Positions 30,997-42,177 of a stretch of DNA of 64,000 nucleotides are shown here, piece by piece (the stretch's first letter is position 1; every line of letters starts with the position of its first letter). A program made the translations under genes and the position numbers. The notes under the pieces are model-generated. The model made no database searches, was not told where the DNA came from, and saw nothing but the letters and a program-made list of their open reading frames with translations. The stretch is taken from contig CM043966.1 in assembly GCA_014529385.2 (NCBI GenBank), positions 94,397,587 through 94,461,586 of the forward strand, read 5' to 3'. Source of the DNA: Adiantum capillus-veneris (Eukaryota; Streptophyta; Polypodiopsida; Polypodiales; Pteridaceae).

Positions 30997-32970
30997 GTAA
31001 AAAAGAACGCCTGTGGAAGACTCTACCTACCGCCGAAGGATGAAGCCTGTAATAGAGTATTTGCACATTGCTGGTTTACTAGCAAGATTTTGGATTTCTT
31101 TACTCCTCAAGCTATCTTTTCAGAATGTTTTGGACATGTTTTTGGATCACCTCTATTACTAAAAGAAGTGATGTTTGGTTGGAAATACTTGCCACCTATC
31201 AAGAATCTGTTTTATTCGAATGAATTCCTGCGTAATGAAAAAGTTCCTATCTGTTCTTGTCATCTTTTTCCGAAATTTTGTAAGGCGTTTACTAACTTTG
31301 GCTCACATGTGTGTACTACTGAGGTGGGAATTATATCTGATATTCCTATAAGGAACCTCTTGAAAAAAGGCTTGAACCATATTCCTCCTTTTCCACTAAA
31401 TCCTCAGCTGGCCTTTTTGGCTCTACTTGAATGCCTGGCCGACTTGGCCTTAAAACTCCAACTGGAGGAAGAAGCTAACATCCTACTTACCTCTACGCTA
31501 AAAAATATTTTTTGGAATAAAGTTAGGCTTATGCCGCAAGAATGGCTTTGCTCTGATACTACCTGGCTTACCCCTAATTTAAAAGCTTCCATTTCAGAAG
31601 TTAAGGAGAGATGGTTCATTATTGGACTTGATAAAGCCTCTAATACTGCTTCCTTTATTTGTAAAAGGTTAGCATTTGAATCCGCATACTCTAGGCTCAA
31701 CGGTCTTGAATTTTTAAAAATGGCCACATCGACGTTGGATACTGCGACACTTTTAAATATGGAACTTGCTGGACTAGGTTATTATCCCAACTCTCTGAAA
31801 ATCCCTGTTCTCTTCCCAACTTATAAAAATCATAAGCATAAATTTAGATGGATCTCTGACGCTTCCAATTGCCTTTTTTCCCAAATTACAAATGATATCA
31901 CTTATTGCTTAAATTGTATTTTGGAAGAAATTGAAGCTATTTGCGCTATCAAACGCAAGGATCTCAAAAAATTCAGAAATATAGATTGCTGCCCTTTTTG
32001 GATCATAAAAAACGCTGCTGAGGTTTCTATTAACCTCCCAGATAACATTTTCTCTATCTTTACGGCAGACATAACGCAATGTTATGAGAATATTCCTCTA
32101 AATGGACCTGAAGGTCTGTTTAACACTCTATCTATTCTTATAAAGTTGGCTTTTTCGCACAGAAAAAAGCTCGGATTTACATGTATCTCAACAAAAATAC
32201 ATAAAGGTTGGGTAAAAAAATCGAATAAATCCACTCCTTTCGTATTGAAAGAGGATGATTTGTATAAATATATCTCTTGGCTCCTTAATAACTGCTGCAT
32301 CCAAGTAGGTGCTACCTGTTACAAACAAATTTTAGGTATCCCAATGGGATTTTCATGTTCTCCGATTATGTGTAATCTTTATCTATGTCACTACGAATAC
32401 CAATGGATCTTAAAAATGATTAGTAATCCTGATAATACGTTGACACTTACACACTTTCAGCACTCCTTCAGGTTTATGGATGACCTATGTAGCCTTAATA
32501 ATCCTATGTTCAAAGATACACTTAAAGATATTTATCCGTCTTGTCTTAACATTGAACCAACGTACTCTGATAGAGTTTTATGGCAAGAAAAATGGATCGT
32601 TTCCAAGACTCACTTCCTGAATATGGAGTTTACGCTTACCTCCCCATTTGCGGGTAATTTTAATACGAAGTTCTACTGGAAAAGGGAAAATCTCAAACTC
32701 GTATCCTCTGAATTTACAAAAAGAAAAAGCAATAGACCTTTCAAAAACTCACTACATACCTGTCTAGGTATGCTCTTTCTTATTGTGTATGCCTCGTCTG
32801 ACAGCTTTATAGCATTTGAAGGAATCACTACCCTTATTAACAAATATATTAGTAACGGGTTTTCAAAAAAAGACCTTGTCGCTTGTATCAGTAACTCATT
32901 GACAAAACATAGCTGGACAGGTCTTAAATATGACCTACAGAATTTGATTAATCTTATTAAACCAGAATAA
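30997..32970 (+). CDS. PLE-A ORF2, Penelope-like reverse transcriptase with CxC motif
   Basis: The ORF is open from 30943 to the stop at 32968-32970. The likely exon start is 30997, after TTTACAG, since homology with family B begins there and no ATG opens the frame; 31090 is a TTG. N-terminal part: LYLPPKDEAC and HCWFTSKILDFF. CxC motif CSC near 31252-31260, then GSHVCTTEVGIISD. RT motifs: FPTYKNHKHKFRWISDASNC (fingers); motif A FTADITQCYENIPL (Asp codon at 32068); motif B GIPMGFSCSPIMCNLYL (from 32335); motif C FRFMDDL (Asp codons 32479-32484); then HFLNMEFTL and TKFYWKRENLKL. These are PLE rather than LINE or LTR patterns. The protein ends soon after the thumb, with no C-terminal GIY-YIG. 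It would copy the element RNA from a nicked target. Confidence 0.85.
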   Translation, partial: VKKNACGRLYLPPKDEACNRVFAHCWFTSKILDFFTPQAIFSECFGHVFGSPLLLKEVMFGWKYLPPIKNLFYSNEFLRNEKVPICSCHLFPKFCKAFTNFGSHVCTTEVGIISDIPIRNLLKKGLNHIPPFPLNPQLAFLALLECLADLALKLQLEEEANILLTSTLKNIFWNKVRLMPQEWLCSDTTWLTPNLKASISEVKERWFIIGLDKASNTASFICKRLAFESAYSRLNGLEFLKMATSTLDTATLLNMELAGLGYYPNSLKIPVLFPTYKNHKHKFRWISDASNCLFSQITNDITYCLNCILEEIEAICAIKRKDLKKFRNIDCCPFWIIKNAAEVSINLPDNIFSIFTADITQCYENIPLNGPEGLFNTLSILIKLAFSHRKKLGFTCISTKIHKGWVKKSNKSTPFVLKEDDLYKYISWLLNNCCIQVGATCYKQILGIPMGFSCSPIMCNLYLCHYEYQWILKMISNPDNTLTLTHFQHSFRFMDDLCSLNNPMFKDTLKDIYPSCLNIEPTYSDRVLWQEKWIVSKTHFLNMEFTLTSPFAGNFNTKFYWKRENLKLVSSEFTKRKSNRPFKNSLHTCLGMLFLIVYASSDSFIAFEGITTLINKYISNGFSKKDLVACISNSLTKHSWTGLKYDLQNLINLIKPE

Positions 32971-32982
32971 GATATATCTAAT

Positions 32983-33030
32983 GAGGTAGTAGGCCCATAT
33001 TCTATGGGTCTACTACCTCATAGAATATGG
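32983..33030 (+). ncRNA. PLE-A 3'-terminal pseudoknot
   Basis: Stem 1: GAGGTAGTAG (32983-32992) with CTACTACCTC (33010-33019). Stem 2: CCATATTCTATG (32995-33006) with CATAGAATATGG (33019-33030). It starts 13 bp after the ORF2 stop and is followed by TGCCTGGGAAAGGGCGGGTA and (CA)n. Compared with copy 0, a T-A pair in stem 1 becomes C-G, a compensatory change. It is the probable RT recognition site at the RNA 3' end. Confidence 0.8.
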
Positions 33031-33047
33031 TGCCTGGGAAAGGGCGG

Positions 33048-33160
<113 letters not shown>

Positions 33161-33251
33161 AATACACGAGTTGTTTCTCAAGTGTCACCACTTTATTTGG
33201 TTTGGAAAAAAAACTTTTCTTCAAAAAAACCCCCCTCTTTGCTCTTCACAT

Positions 33252-33782
33252 TTACAGGTCTAGTAGACCATCCATGACATGATCACACAAACAACTGTCA
33301 CAGTAGAAACAGGTGTTTGGACGTTCTGACAAAGGTAGGATTCGAGTGGATAAGAGTACACCATACTCCAAGGTTCGTGGTGTGATATTGAAATAACCTA
33401 TGAGGGGCTGGCCATAACTGCGATACAAAAAAATCTTTCGAAAAGGAAGAAACTGCGCTAGCAGGTATAATCTCTCTGAGAAACCTCGCTTCATTGAGTA
33501 TTCTACATAATAGTATCGTGGCCCTATACCCATTGCTTCAGTTACCATCGCCAGACGAATGTTATTCCTAAAATGCTCTCTACCCCAAAGTGTCACCCTG
33601 GTCACTCGGTTCTGATGTGTCCACCACTTCGTCTGAGTCACAGATGTGCCTAACTGCGGAAATAAAAGTCGTTCGTAACGGAGGAGTGTGGCTCGCTTAG
33701 TAGACTCACTTGACTGCTGAAGATGTGCGATAGATATTGCTAAAACCTGTTCCCCAGTATGAGCCATAACAGAAGAAGACAC
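33252..33782 (-). CDS. Antisense ORF in PLE-A pseudo-LTR 2
   Basis: Second copy of the 176-codon antisense ORF, with three substitutions relative to 25456-25986. TATA-like sequence precedes it on the minus strand near 33880-33890. Function unknown. Confidence 0.35.
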   Translation of the reverse strand: MSSSVMAHTGEQVLAISIAHLQQSSESTKRATLLRYERLLFPQLGTSVTQTKWWTHQNRVTRVTLWGREHFRNNIRLAMVTEAMGIGPRYYYVEYSMKRGFSERLYLLAQFLPFRKIFLYRSYGQPLIGYFNITPRTLEYGVLLSTRILPLSERPNTCFYCDSCLCDHVMDGLLDL

Positions 33783-34462
33783 CTGATAACAATGTTGGAT
33801 ATTTACTTATAAACTTGGAATCAGCTACTCTCAACAATTGCTATACACTTGATTTTTTTAAAAAAAAGAGATGCTCGTCTTATATAGACTGATTGATGAC
33901 TGAACCCAATGGTTGTGGTTAAAAGCACTATACTTTGTAGGCCTCATCTAGTTTTGCTTCAGCTTCTGTCTCTAAAAACTGTCCTAGTGTACGGAGATTT
34001 TACCTTAGACTATGAAGAGATATGGTGGTACAGAATACTTGCGGTTTGTATCCAACATGGATTGAGGGCACTAGCTTGTATAAAGACCGTATATCGGTTT
34101 TTCTGGGCTTACATTCACTTGCTATCTAGTGCCACTTTATTGATTTAATAACTTGTTGTAGTGTGAGTGTGGGACCGCCTTTTAAAAAAACAATCCTTGT
34201 ATAAATCTCACCGTATGAGAGCTTTTCAGTATCTGCAGTACCCTATTATGTGTATCACGCTCTGGCGTTCTGCAGTCTGTAAGGTTTTCCCGTGCTTGGC
34301 TGAGCTGAGACGTTTCGTGAGCTCGCGTCTGGCTTCTCCTCAGGCTTCACATTCACAGATCTTATGCTGAGTAAGATCCCGGAGTAAAAGGTCTTGGAAG
34401 CCGGCCGTGATAGGGAAGCGTGCAGTATTCGTACCCGTCTGCAGAGTGATAGAAAGCTCGCC

Positions 34463-34501
34463 TATAAATGATCATCAGGTGAGCACCTATGCTCACTTAG
34501 C
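34463..34501 (+). promoter_or_regulatory. PLE-A promoter and leader palindrome, copy 2
   Basis: TATAAA (34463-34468), GTGAGCA (34479-34485), TGCTCAC (34490-34496), TTAGC. Identical to copy 1. Confidence 0.7.
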
Positions 34502-34517
34502 ACTGTGATTCGTGATC

Positions 34518-34544
34518 ATGGAGACCTCTGCGTCAAGCTTACAG
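34518..34544 (+). CDS. PLE-A putative first exon, copy 2
   Basis: METSASSLQ followed by GT, as in copy 1. No ORF1 or ORF2 lies downstream of this copy, so it would not drive the element proteins. Confidence 0.4.
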
Positions 34545-36574
34545 GTTATATTTCTGTTGATTTTCTAGTTTTTTAAACAAAGAGGAGATAATATGAAATG
34601 GATTCTGCCTATTTGCGTAACGGGAAGTCATGCTTCAAATTTATGATTGGTATATTTGTGAATGTTGGTAAAATGTAACTGCTCTTGGATCTGGTGCTTG
34701 AGGAAGTGTTTTGGACTGGGTTCTAGATGAATCTTTGAAATTATGGCAGGGGCATTTTTCTACCAGATGATTATGATGCTAAAAGATTCAATAGGGGGCA
34801 GCCGAATGGGTTGGAATGTGATAAGGATGTTGATAATATACATATCAGCGAACGGTGTTGATTTGAAAGCATTTAAAACAAAAATTTATTTTCTGCTGCC
34901 ATGGGGTTTTTTTTTTTTTTTTGCCGGGGGTGTTGCTTACTAAGGAATAAATTGTAGGTTTTATCTCTGTTTTTAAAAAAAAAGGGGGGGTGATATTATT
35001 AATCAGATGCTGCCTGTGTACCTGACGGGAATTGTGGCCTTAAAAACTATGATTGAGATACCAGCTAACAATGAGAGATTGTGACTGTTCTTTTAACTTG
35101 ACCGGGTGCTAGAGGAAGTGCTCGGACTGGATATTGGATGGAATTTTGAAACTATGGCTGGAGTATAGTGTTACCAGATGACTGTGACTCGAGCAGTGTA
35201 CTGTATGGCATCCTAGTGGGATGTAATGAGATGAAGATATTGATGTTATGCATTAAATGGGTGTTGATTTGAAGCAATTAAAAAACTTGAAAATGTCTGC
35301 TGACATTACTTTGTGCCGAGGTTGTTGCGTACTACTTGTAATCTGGAAGCTAAAAATGAAACTTTTTAAAGAATGGTTGTAACTCATTATTTGTATTAAG
35401 TGGACTGGCTGAAGATGCCGATTTCTTGAAGAAGGTAAGTATGATTCGGATTACTGCAGGGTTTTTGAATCAGGCTGATGGTTTTATAAAAATATATATA
35501 AAATATGTATAGCTCAAAACTGTGTACAGAGACTGTCGGATTTTCTGATAAAGGTGAAAAACTTGAGGTTCGGTTTACGATAGGTACATTTACTGACTGC
35601 CGACTTACTGTGTCCTTGATGCTTATACCTAATGTCGTGAAAAGTCTAATGAGACTCTGGCTGAACGGATAAAGCTGTTCCAAGTTGATTGCCTAATTGG
35701 ATGAGGCTCGGAAAGCTGAAAATAAGCTTCGCATACCCTAAATTGTTGGAAATTTGGTTATGTTTCTTCTCCCTCGTTTGTTTTTTACCATAATATTTCA
35801 CAAGATGGTTCATGTAGTGTAAGGTCTGCTTGGCGAATCTCTGATTCAGCATATCAAATGACTGCTTCTGGCTGGGACGGTGTTTTTTTCTTGAGAAAAA
35901 ACAAATAAACTTTACACCGTATGACTCGCTTCGTAGATGATATCTCATATTTATGTGAACTTCACTTGGCCTACTGATATGCAATATGCTCTTGACTTGA
36001 TACGTTTACTTCAAGTATATAAATTTTTTTTGAAAAGTGGCGGGACGTACTCTAATGACTGAGCTATCTAAAAAACTAGCGTATGATGACTGGTTTTATT
36101 ACAAACTTTGGCAAAAGGCTGTTAGTCATTGCATAATGACAGCGGGGGTTTTTTTTTTTTGTTTTTTTTTTTTGATTTATAGCTTGAAAGGGCTTAGATC
36201 TGAAGAGTAGTTAAATTTTTCTGGTTTATAAAATATATATACTTAAAAAGTATTTTGGATTATGATCTGGTCCGAAAGTAAAATTTTTTTTCATTTTGAA
36301 TTAGGTGCTATCCATAACTGAAAACTGGCCTTTCATGGCATTTAGTTTGTAGTGCTTTCGTGTCCGATTAAGAAGGCAGGTCGTGTCTGACTTGGATAAG
36401 ACTACCTATAAAAAACCTACTAAGGTTTGGGAAATTTCCTTAAGTTTTTAAATCCTAATATTAGAACAGCTACACTAAGATGAACTCCACTTTCCGTATT
36501 GGATTGGCAATAATCCATAGATCTGTTTTATTTTAAACAAAGATACTAGATAAGAACTGTGTGAAATTTTAAAA

Positions 36575-36669
36575 GTGACATGGATAACAACTGGGATGCC
36601 CAGCATCACCTGCGTACAGTCACGTGCTAACGAATTGTTTTCTTGTGGCTATGGGTGCAGGTGAGGGCT
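36575..36669 (+). ncRNA. Structured motif S, PLE-A copy 2
   Basis: Same as 28776-28870 apart from two substitutions (TCATG to TCACG in the inner helix, GCTGCC to GCTACC after the motif). Confidence 0.6.
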
Positions 36670-36919
36670 ACCTTCTTTTAAAGCATTCAGTTCTAAGTTG
36701 GTGATGACTATGGATGTTCGCTTAACTTGAAGCTACATTACTCCGAAGTTGGGGATGGCTTCACCCCATGGTTTACATTGATATCTATACTGCCTTGTAC
36801 AATATTTGTTTTCAACTGCAAATAGATTATTGTACAATTCCACTGTATTGTCCTAGAATTAGTGGTCTGTGAACTGTGGTGTTCGTTTGCGTATATATAG
36901 GTTTATATATTTAGAACTA

Positions 36920-36921
<2 letters not shown>

Positions 36922-36955
<34 letters not shown>
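36922..36955 (+). repeat. (AC)n right boundary of PLE-A
   Basis: Seventeen AC units where copy 1 has only four. Unrelated sequence follows. Confidence 0.9.
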
Positions 36956-36957
<2 letters not shown>

Positions 36958-37528
36958 TAGATATACTAATGCACCTATGTTAAAGTGTTCTAGGACTCAC
37001 TTGTGGACTTGTTACATGATGGAGTTGATGAGTATACTGTTTTGTAACATAACCTTGTGAAGGTTCATGCCACTACCCTTGCTTCTGCTATACTTATTGG
37101 AACTGATGGTTTTTCACATGCGCAGTTGACATCATCTTCACTAATACTTTTGGAGTAATTCTCTCAATGAAATATTCAGGTTTTTGGACGCACTCAGTGT
37201 GGCTTAATATATGTCTAGAAGTATGTTGGCTTTTGTTGGGCATATTGAAGGTTGGAGCTGATGGGAATTAATCCTCGCAGTTCTCACATTTTAACCATCT
37301 ATGGGACTTAACCCTTGTAGCTTACCTACCATATTTATTAACCTTGTTTCCCCCAAAAAAAATTCTCATTGTGCTCTTTCCTCGCATACTTCACGTTGGG
37401 TCGTCCTCACTCATTCCCATTTTGTCTTGATGTTTTCTTGGCATAGCCTGCACGGGGTTGTCCTCACTTTGTCGGCCCTTGTGACTCTCTGTGACATTTC
37501 CCTCTGCACCCTCGCCTTCATTTACAGA

Positions 37529-37582
<54 letters not shown>

Positions 37583-37798
37583 GTACCAACATGAGGGCGT
37601 GTCTAGTGAGCATCTTGCACCCATGTACTGATGTGAAGCCTCGCCTTGTGAGCATACCTGGGATGACTGTGTACCCTTGATGCGTACATGTAGGGATTCG
37701 GTGGAGATTTTTTAGTTGGGCATGGGTATGTATTTTCAATGCAAAATTCGATGGTAGAGGTCAAAAACCACATGCAGACATGCAACCTACTTAAACAG
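36956..37798. other. Unassigned stretch with (CT)n
   Basis: No credible gene. A (CT)n microsatellite lies at about 37531-37579; the ORFs over it are simple-sequence artefacts. Confidence 0.5.
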
Positions 37799-37827
37799 GT
37801 GAGGGTTCTATGTTGCCCTCACTTAGC
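37799..37827 (+). promoter_or_regulatory. Leader palindrome of a ghost PLE family
   Basis: GTGAGGG (37799-37805) and CCCTCAC (37816-37822), then TTAGCC. This has the PLE leader layout; the TATA position is degenerate (ACTTAAACAGG). A weak motif S copy lies 2.6 kb downstream at 40423, a spacing similar to families A and B. Confidence 0.5.
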
Positions 37828-37882
37828 CTTGCAATACTTCTTGTGCTCTACAATACTATGAATGGAATCTCATAAAAGCCGT

Positions 37883-39590
37883 GCAACATTGTTTGAGTGA
37901 ACGAGTGTGATGGTATGTTGATTGATGTTCGGAGTGCCGGCTTTGTGGTCGAACAACTTTGTTGCCATGGTCCTTATAGAAATACCTGCTCTTTTTTAGG
38001 CGCTCTCTCATTATCATTTACCAGAATCGGCTCCAAGTAAAGACTAACAATGTAATGCCATAACAATCATTGCTCAAATACACTGATGGCCAAGTAAGAA
38101 CAATAGCATAGTTTAGTTCAGATGTGATCAGTATATAATATAACAATTTAGTTTTCAAGCAACCAATTCAATAATGGAATAATGGAGTTGCCAAAAAAAC
38201 AAAATGAGCTCAGGTCATGCTGAACATTTAGAATTCTACCAGAGCAGTACCAAACCAACAAGTTACTAGCAAGCAGAATGGAATCCAACCAATCAACTTT
38301 ATTTTCAAACTCTATATAACATCATTTGGAAATCAGAAATTCTTCAGATCATTAGGTAATATATCCTTCAAATAAAAAATGTGCTCTACCGAGATATTTA
38401 AAAGTTTAAGCTTCTTTAAGTCAATTCCTAGGCTAAGAATTCAGCATATAGTGAAGCTTCATCATTAAGTGGGTTCTATTATGTTACCGCCCCATCCATA
38501 TCAATAGATCATCCTAGCATTTTAATGCTTTAGAAAAACACCATCAGTGCCTTAGCTACAATTATATCAAAGGGAAAAAAAACATGATCCTAATTGCCAA
38601 TAAGCATAAATGTTAATGAGCTAAAAACCAACAAACCATAAGGTATGTCACCCAATACTTATCCATTTACTTCATACGAGCAAAAGACTGTATCAACCAT
38701 AAGGTATGCCAACCACTACCCAATAGTTTAAGCAACAATTTAGGCCAGGCAACACCCACATTTGAGGTAGAAATTCACCATTTATGTCAGTAAAACTACA
38801 TGCCAATAATTGTAACAACCAGCAGGCGTTCAACCATATGTTTTAGCCTAGGTGTTTAAAAATATGCCAGTAGGTATACATTTCAAAGATTGTCAAAAGC
38901 AGACAGATTACTTCAGACATGGTTTTTGAGGCCATTAGGTATACATTTCAAAAAAAAGTCAACAGGTTACAGCCACATGATTCATAATCACACTGAATAC
39001 TTTACTCATCCAATAAATTCAAAGCCTCAGCAGTTTATCAAATTTTAAATGATAATGAGAGAGCACCTAAAAAAGAGCATGTATTTCTACAAAGACCATG
39101 GCAATAGAGTTGTTCGACCACAAAGCCGGCACTCTGACCATCAATCAACATACCATCAGACTCATTCACTCAAACAATGTTGCATTCCTGGCAACAAAAA
39201 GCCCTGCAACATTGTTTGAGTGAATGAGTGTGATGGTATGTTGATTGATGGTAACTTGCTGCTTTGGTACTGCTTTGGTAGAGTTCTAAATGTTCGGCAT
39301 GGCCTGAGCTCTTTTTTTTTTTGGCAACTCCATTATTTCATTATTAAATTGGCTTCTTGAAAACTAGATTGTTCTATTAAATACTGATCACATCTGAACT
39401 AAACTGTGCTATTGTTCCATTAAATACTGATCACATCTGAACTAAAATGTGCTATTGTTCTTACTTGGCCATCACTATATTTGGGCATTGATTGCTATGG
39501 CATGTTCTTACTTGGCCATCACTATATTTGAGCATTGATTGCTATGGCATTACATTGTTAGTCTTTACTTGGAGCTGATTCTGGTTTATG
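37883..39590. mobile_element. Fold-back (long inverted repeat) element, rearranged
   Basis: The segment at 38025-38275 returns in inverse orientation at about 39250-39590, and 37883-38015 returns inverted at about 39047-39184. A further direct copy of 37878-37930 lies at 39210-39250. The centre (about 38280-39040) is AT-rich with no ORF. The layout suggests a non-autonomous DNA element with long inverted arms, later rearranged. Ends and target duplications could not be fixed. Confidence 0.5.
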
Positions 39591-39740
39591 CCTTAATAAG
39601 TGATACAATCATTATCTCATGTTTAACTTGGTATTGCTTGATCTACGGCTATGCAATACCGATACTCAATATGTTACTTGGTATTGTTTGATCTACTGCT
39701 ATGCAATACCGATACTCACTATGTAACTTAGTATTGCTAG
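39378..39740 (+). repeat. Cluster of short tandem duplications
   Basis: Three adjacent two-copy tandem repeats: ATTAAATACTGATCACATCT... (about 43 bp units near 39378-39463), TTCTTACTTGGCCATCACTA... (about 48 bp units near 39457-39555) and ACTTGGTATTG(C/T)TTGATCTAC... (about 50 bp units near 39625-39730). Confidence 0.65.
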
Positions 39741-40422
39741 ATTTAGTGCTTTTGGGGTACACTAAGCTAAAAACTACTGATGGTATCAATTTTTGACCAT
39801 TAGATTATTAATACATGGGGGCTTTTTTGGCTTGAATGATGAGAATGGGGTATGGTCCGCTAATCTCTTGTGGCAAGGATGATTGAAAGTACTGATCTAG
39901 TACATCTAAATCATGTACCTACCCCTCATTGCTATACATTAATGTACTGGCAATGATTATCAATTGTTGCTAGAACCCACTTTACATCTGACTGATTCAG
40001 TGATGATTGTCTTCTTTGAATGAGCAAGCAGGCATCTGTGTACTTTACTGAAATCAAACGAAAACGTAGAATGAGATTATCGTCTAAATTTGATAAAATG
40101 TTGAATTCTCTCAAAATGTTGTAGTGCCTTTGGAGTTGATACTAGATACCTAATGCTTATTAGTCTCGCCATTTTGTGGTAAAACTTTTCAAATATCTTA
40201 AAAACTCTACAAGTAATTCTACTTCAAAAATAAATAAAGATTCTAAATAAGATTTTGTTAACACTTGAATAAGAAGGGGTGTGGTCTTGTGATCATAATT
40301 AAAATCACTTTGAAAAATATGGACTTTACCACTTACTTTGCCATAATTATTGATACTTGGCACTATGTGACACTCTAATTTATTTAAAGGATGGTAGGTT
40401 TAAGTTAAAAAGTTTTTAAGTA

Positions 40423-40515
40423 GGACATGGATAACAACTGATGGGTTCGCTGACACCTATAATTTGTATTCAAGGCTAAAAAATGTGTTTTCTTGTTTAT
40501 ATGGATACATGTGAG
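40423..40515 (+). ncRNA. Degenerate structured motif S (ghost PLE family)
   Basis: GGACATGGATAACAACTGATG...GACACCTAT...TATGGATACATGTGAG follows the motif S order seen in A and B. The outer helix is weakened. No ORF1 or ORF2 follows before the copia element. Confidence 0.45.
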
Positions 40516-42174
40516 AATTCTATCTCTACTTAAGAGTTTTTTGGCTTTCTGCTGTCCGACTTTGAAGAACCCTACCGGTTCAACTTGAATGACCTCCACA
40601 ACTCTTTTTTGTTGTTGTAAAGTATCATTGGAATGATGCCTCATTCTTATTATATTGTACAAAAATGAATCTAAGACTAAGTCGTTTTTGTACAAATCTC
40701 TATCCAGTTATCTAAACCACTTGTCTTTTGAACGTTATCTTTCTTTTGTGTATATGTATTGAGTTTCATACAACAACACAAGGCGCTCTTAGGTAACTCG
40801 ATGGACCGGGACACTAACTTTAGATTATTTTTTGTCTCTAGGCTATGATTGACCCACTGTCTTTAATTTTCTTGTTAGGTTGACAAGTGTTAGGTGGTCT
40901 TTCCTTGTCTATAGAGTGGGTTCCTGCTCACAACCATTGTAGTCTTTGACTCTACTGGTTTTAGGTTGCAGGTTAATCCAAAGCTACTTACCTATGTGTA
41001 ATTAATTAGATTCTTCTAATTTCAAGAATATATTATCCTTAAACGGATCATTTTTGTGAAGATTATGCTGTCGAGAAATTTGCGGTCTTGCCAGGAAAGC
41101 ACCGGGTTTTTGGCTGTGAGAGTTTGTGAGAGAACTCCAAAATCTATATGAAGGACTTAAACCATAGATGCCAGGAAGTCTAGGTTTGGAAGGAAGTACA
41201 ATCAAAGAAGCCCTACTCTTTCTCTCTTGCACTCACATACACAAAGAAAGAACACAAAAGAGAATATCAAAACAACACAAAGATGAAAACATCAAGGCTA
41301 TGGTCATATCGTATCATGGGTAATATGAAAGGGTTAATAGATGAGTTAATGGTGTTCAATCTTTGCCGACCAAATAGGCTACGAATTGTTCTTTGGAATT
41401 GTAATTTTGTGCTTACCATAATATATATGTTTTGTCTAGTGATTGGGATTAATTGTGTGTACAAATCCTTTTGGTTCATAGCAAGATAACTACACTTATG
41501 TCAAAATAAAAGTTATAGTCTATAAGGGATAGTATGACGGGATCCGGAGAAAGAAGTATTTCATTGAGCTTTTCTGGGCCAAAGAGAAACACTATACGTT
41601 GTTGAAAGCGTATTTTACGGCTAATCCATACGTTAATTCTAATAGATCGCAGAGAGTGGAAGCGATAGAAATTCACATCATTTGGATTATTCATCTAGGA
41701 TAGTATGTGAGAGATGTAGATATGAGAGAAGTGAAGAGATGAGAAGTTTCCCTCCCAAGCCCTATTCTTGCCTGTAGGCAATAAGGATACTGTGGGGAGA
41801 GATGTACCTGAAGCAAGGAGAACCTAGAATTTATGAAGAGAACTAATTTCTGGACTGAGAGAGAAAGGTTTGGTTAGAGAGGGAGATGAAATTAGAGATA
41901 TATGTTGGATTAGAGATGAAAAAGAAAACAACAAGAAATCAACAAAATATCAAAGTAGAACACATCTTACTTGACAAACCCTTCGGGAGTTATTCACCAT
42001 TTTTGATGGAGAGAGAAGAAGAGGGAAGACTTCAAGCTTTGATTGATGCACCAAGTTCAAGTCCTTCTTTGATTAGATCTTATATTCCAAGGATAGCTTA
42101 CAAGATTGGCTACTCTTCCTCTAGGAGTAAGTGTAGGCTTAAGCTTATGTTTATGGCTAAGTACAATTAGGCAT
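40516..42174. other. Unassigned stretch
   Basis: No gene is recognised. Two adjacent minus-strand ORFs (41267-41479 and 41476-41694) have similar ends (PFILPMIRYD and PVILSLIDYN), hinting at an old tandem duplication of about 215 bp; their function is unknown. Confidence 0.35.
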
Positions 42175-42177
42175 TAC

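Noticed and set aside
31090-32970. ORF2 as a LINE or group II intron RT
   Set aside because: It lacks the YADD/FADD box and the LINE motif B form; GIPMGFSCSP and FRFMDD with the CxC segment fit PLEs. There is no APE or RLE endonuclease domain.
37391-37624. Arg-Glu repeat ORFs near 37400-37740
   Set aside because: They are products of the (CT)n tract read on the minus strand.
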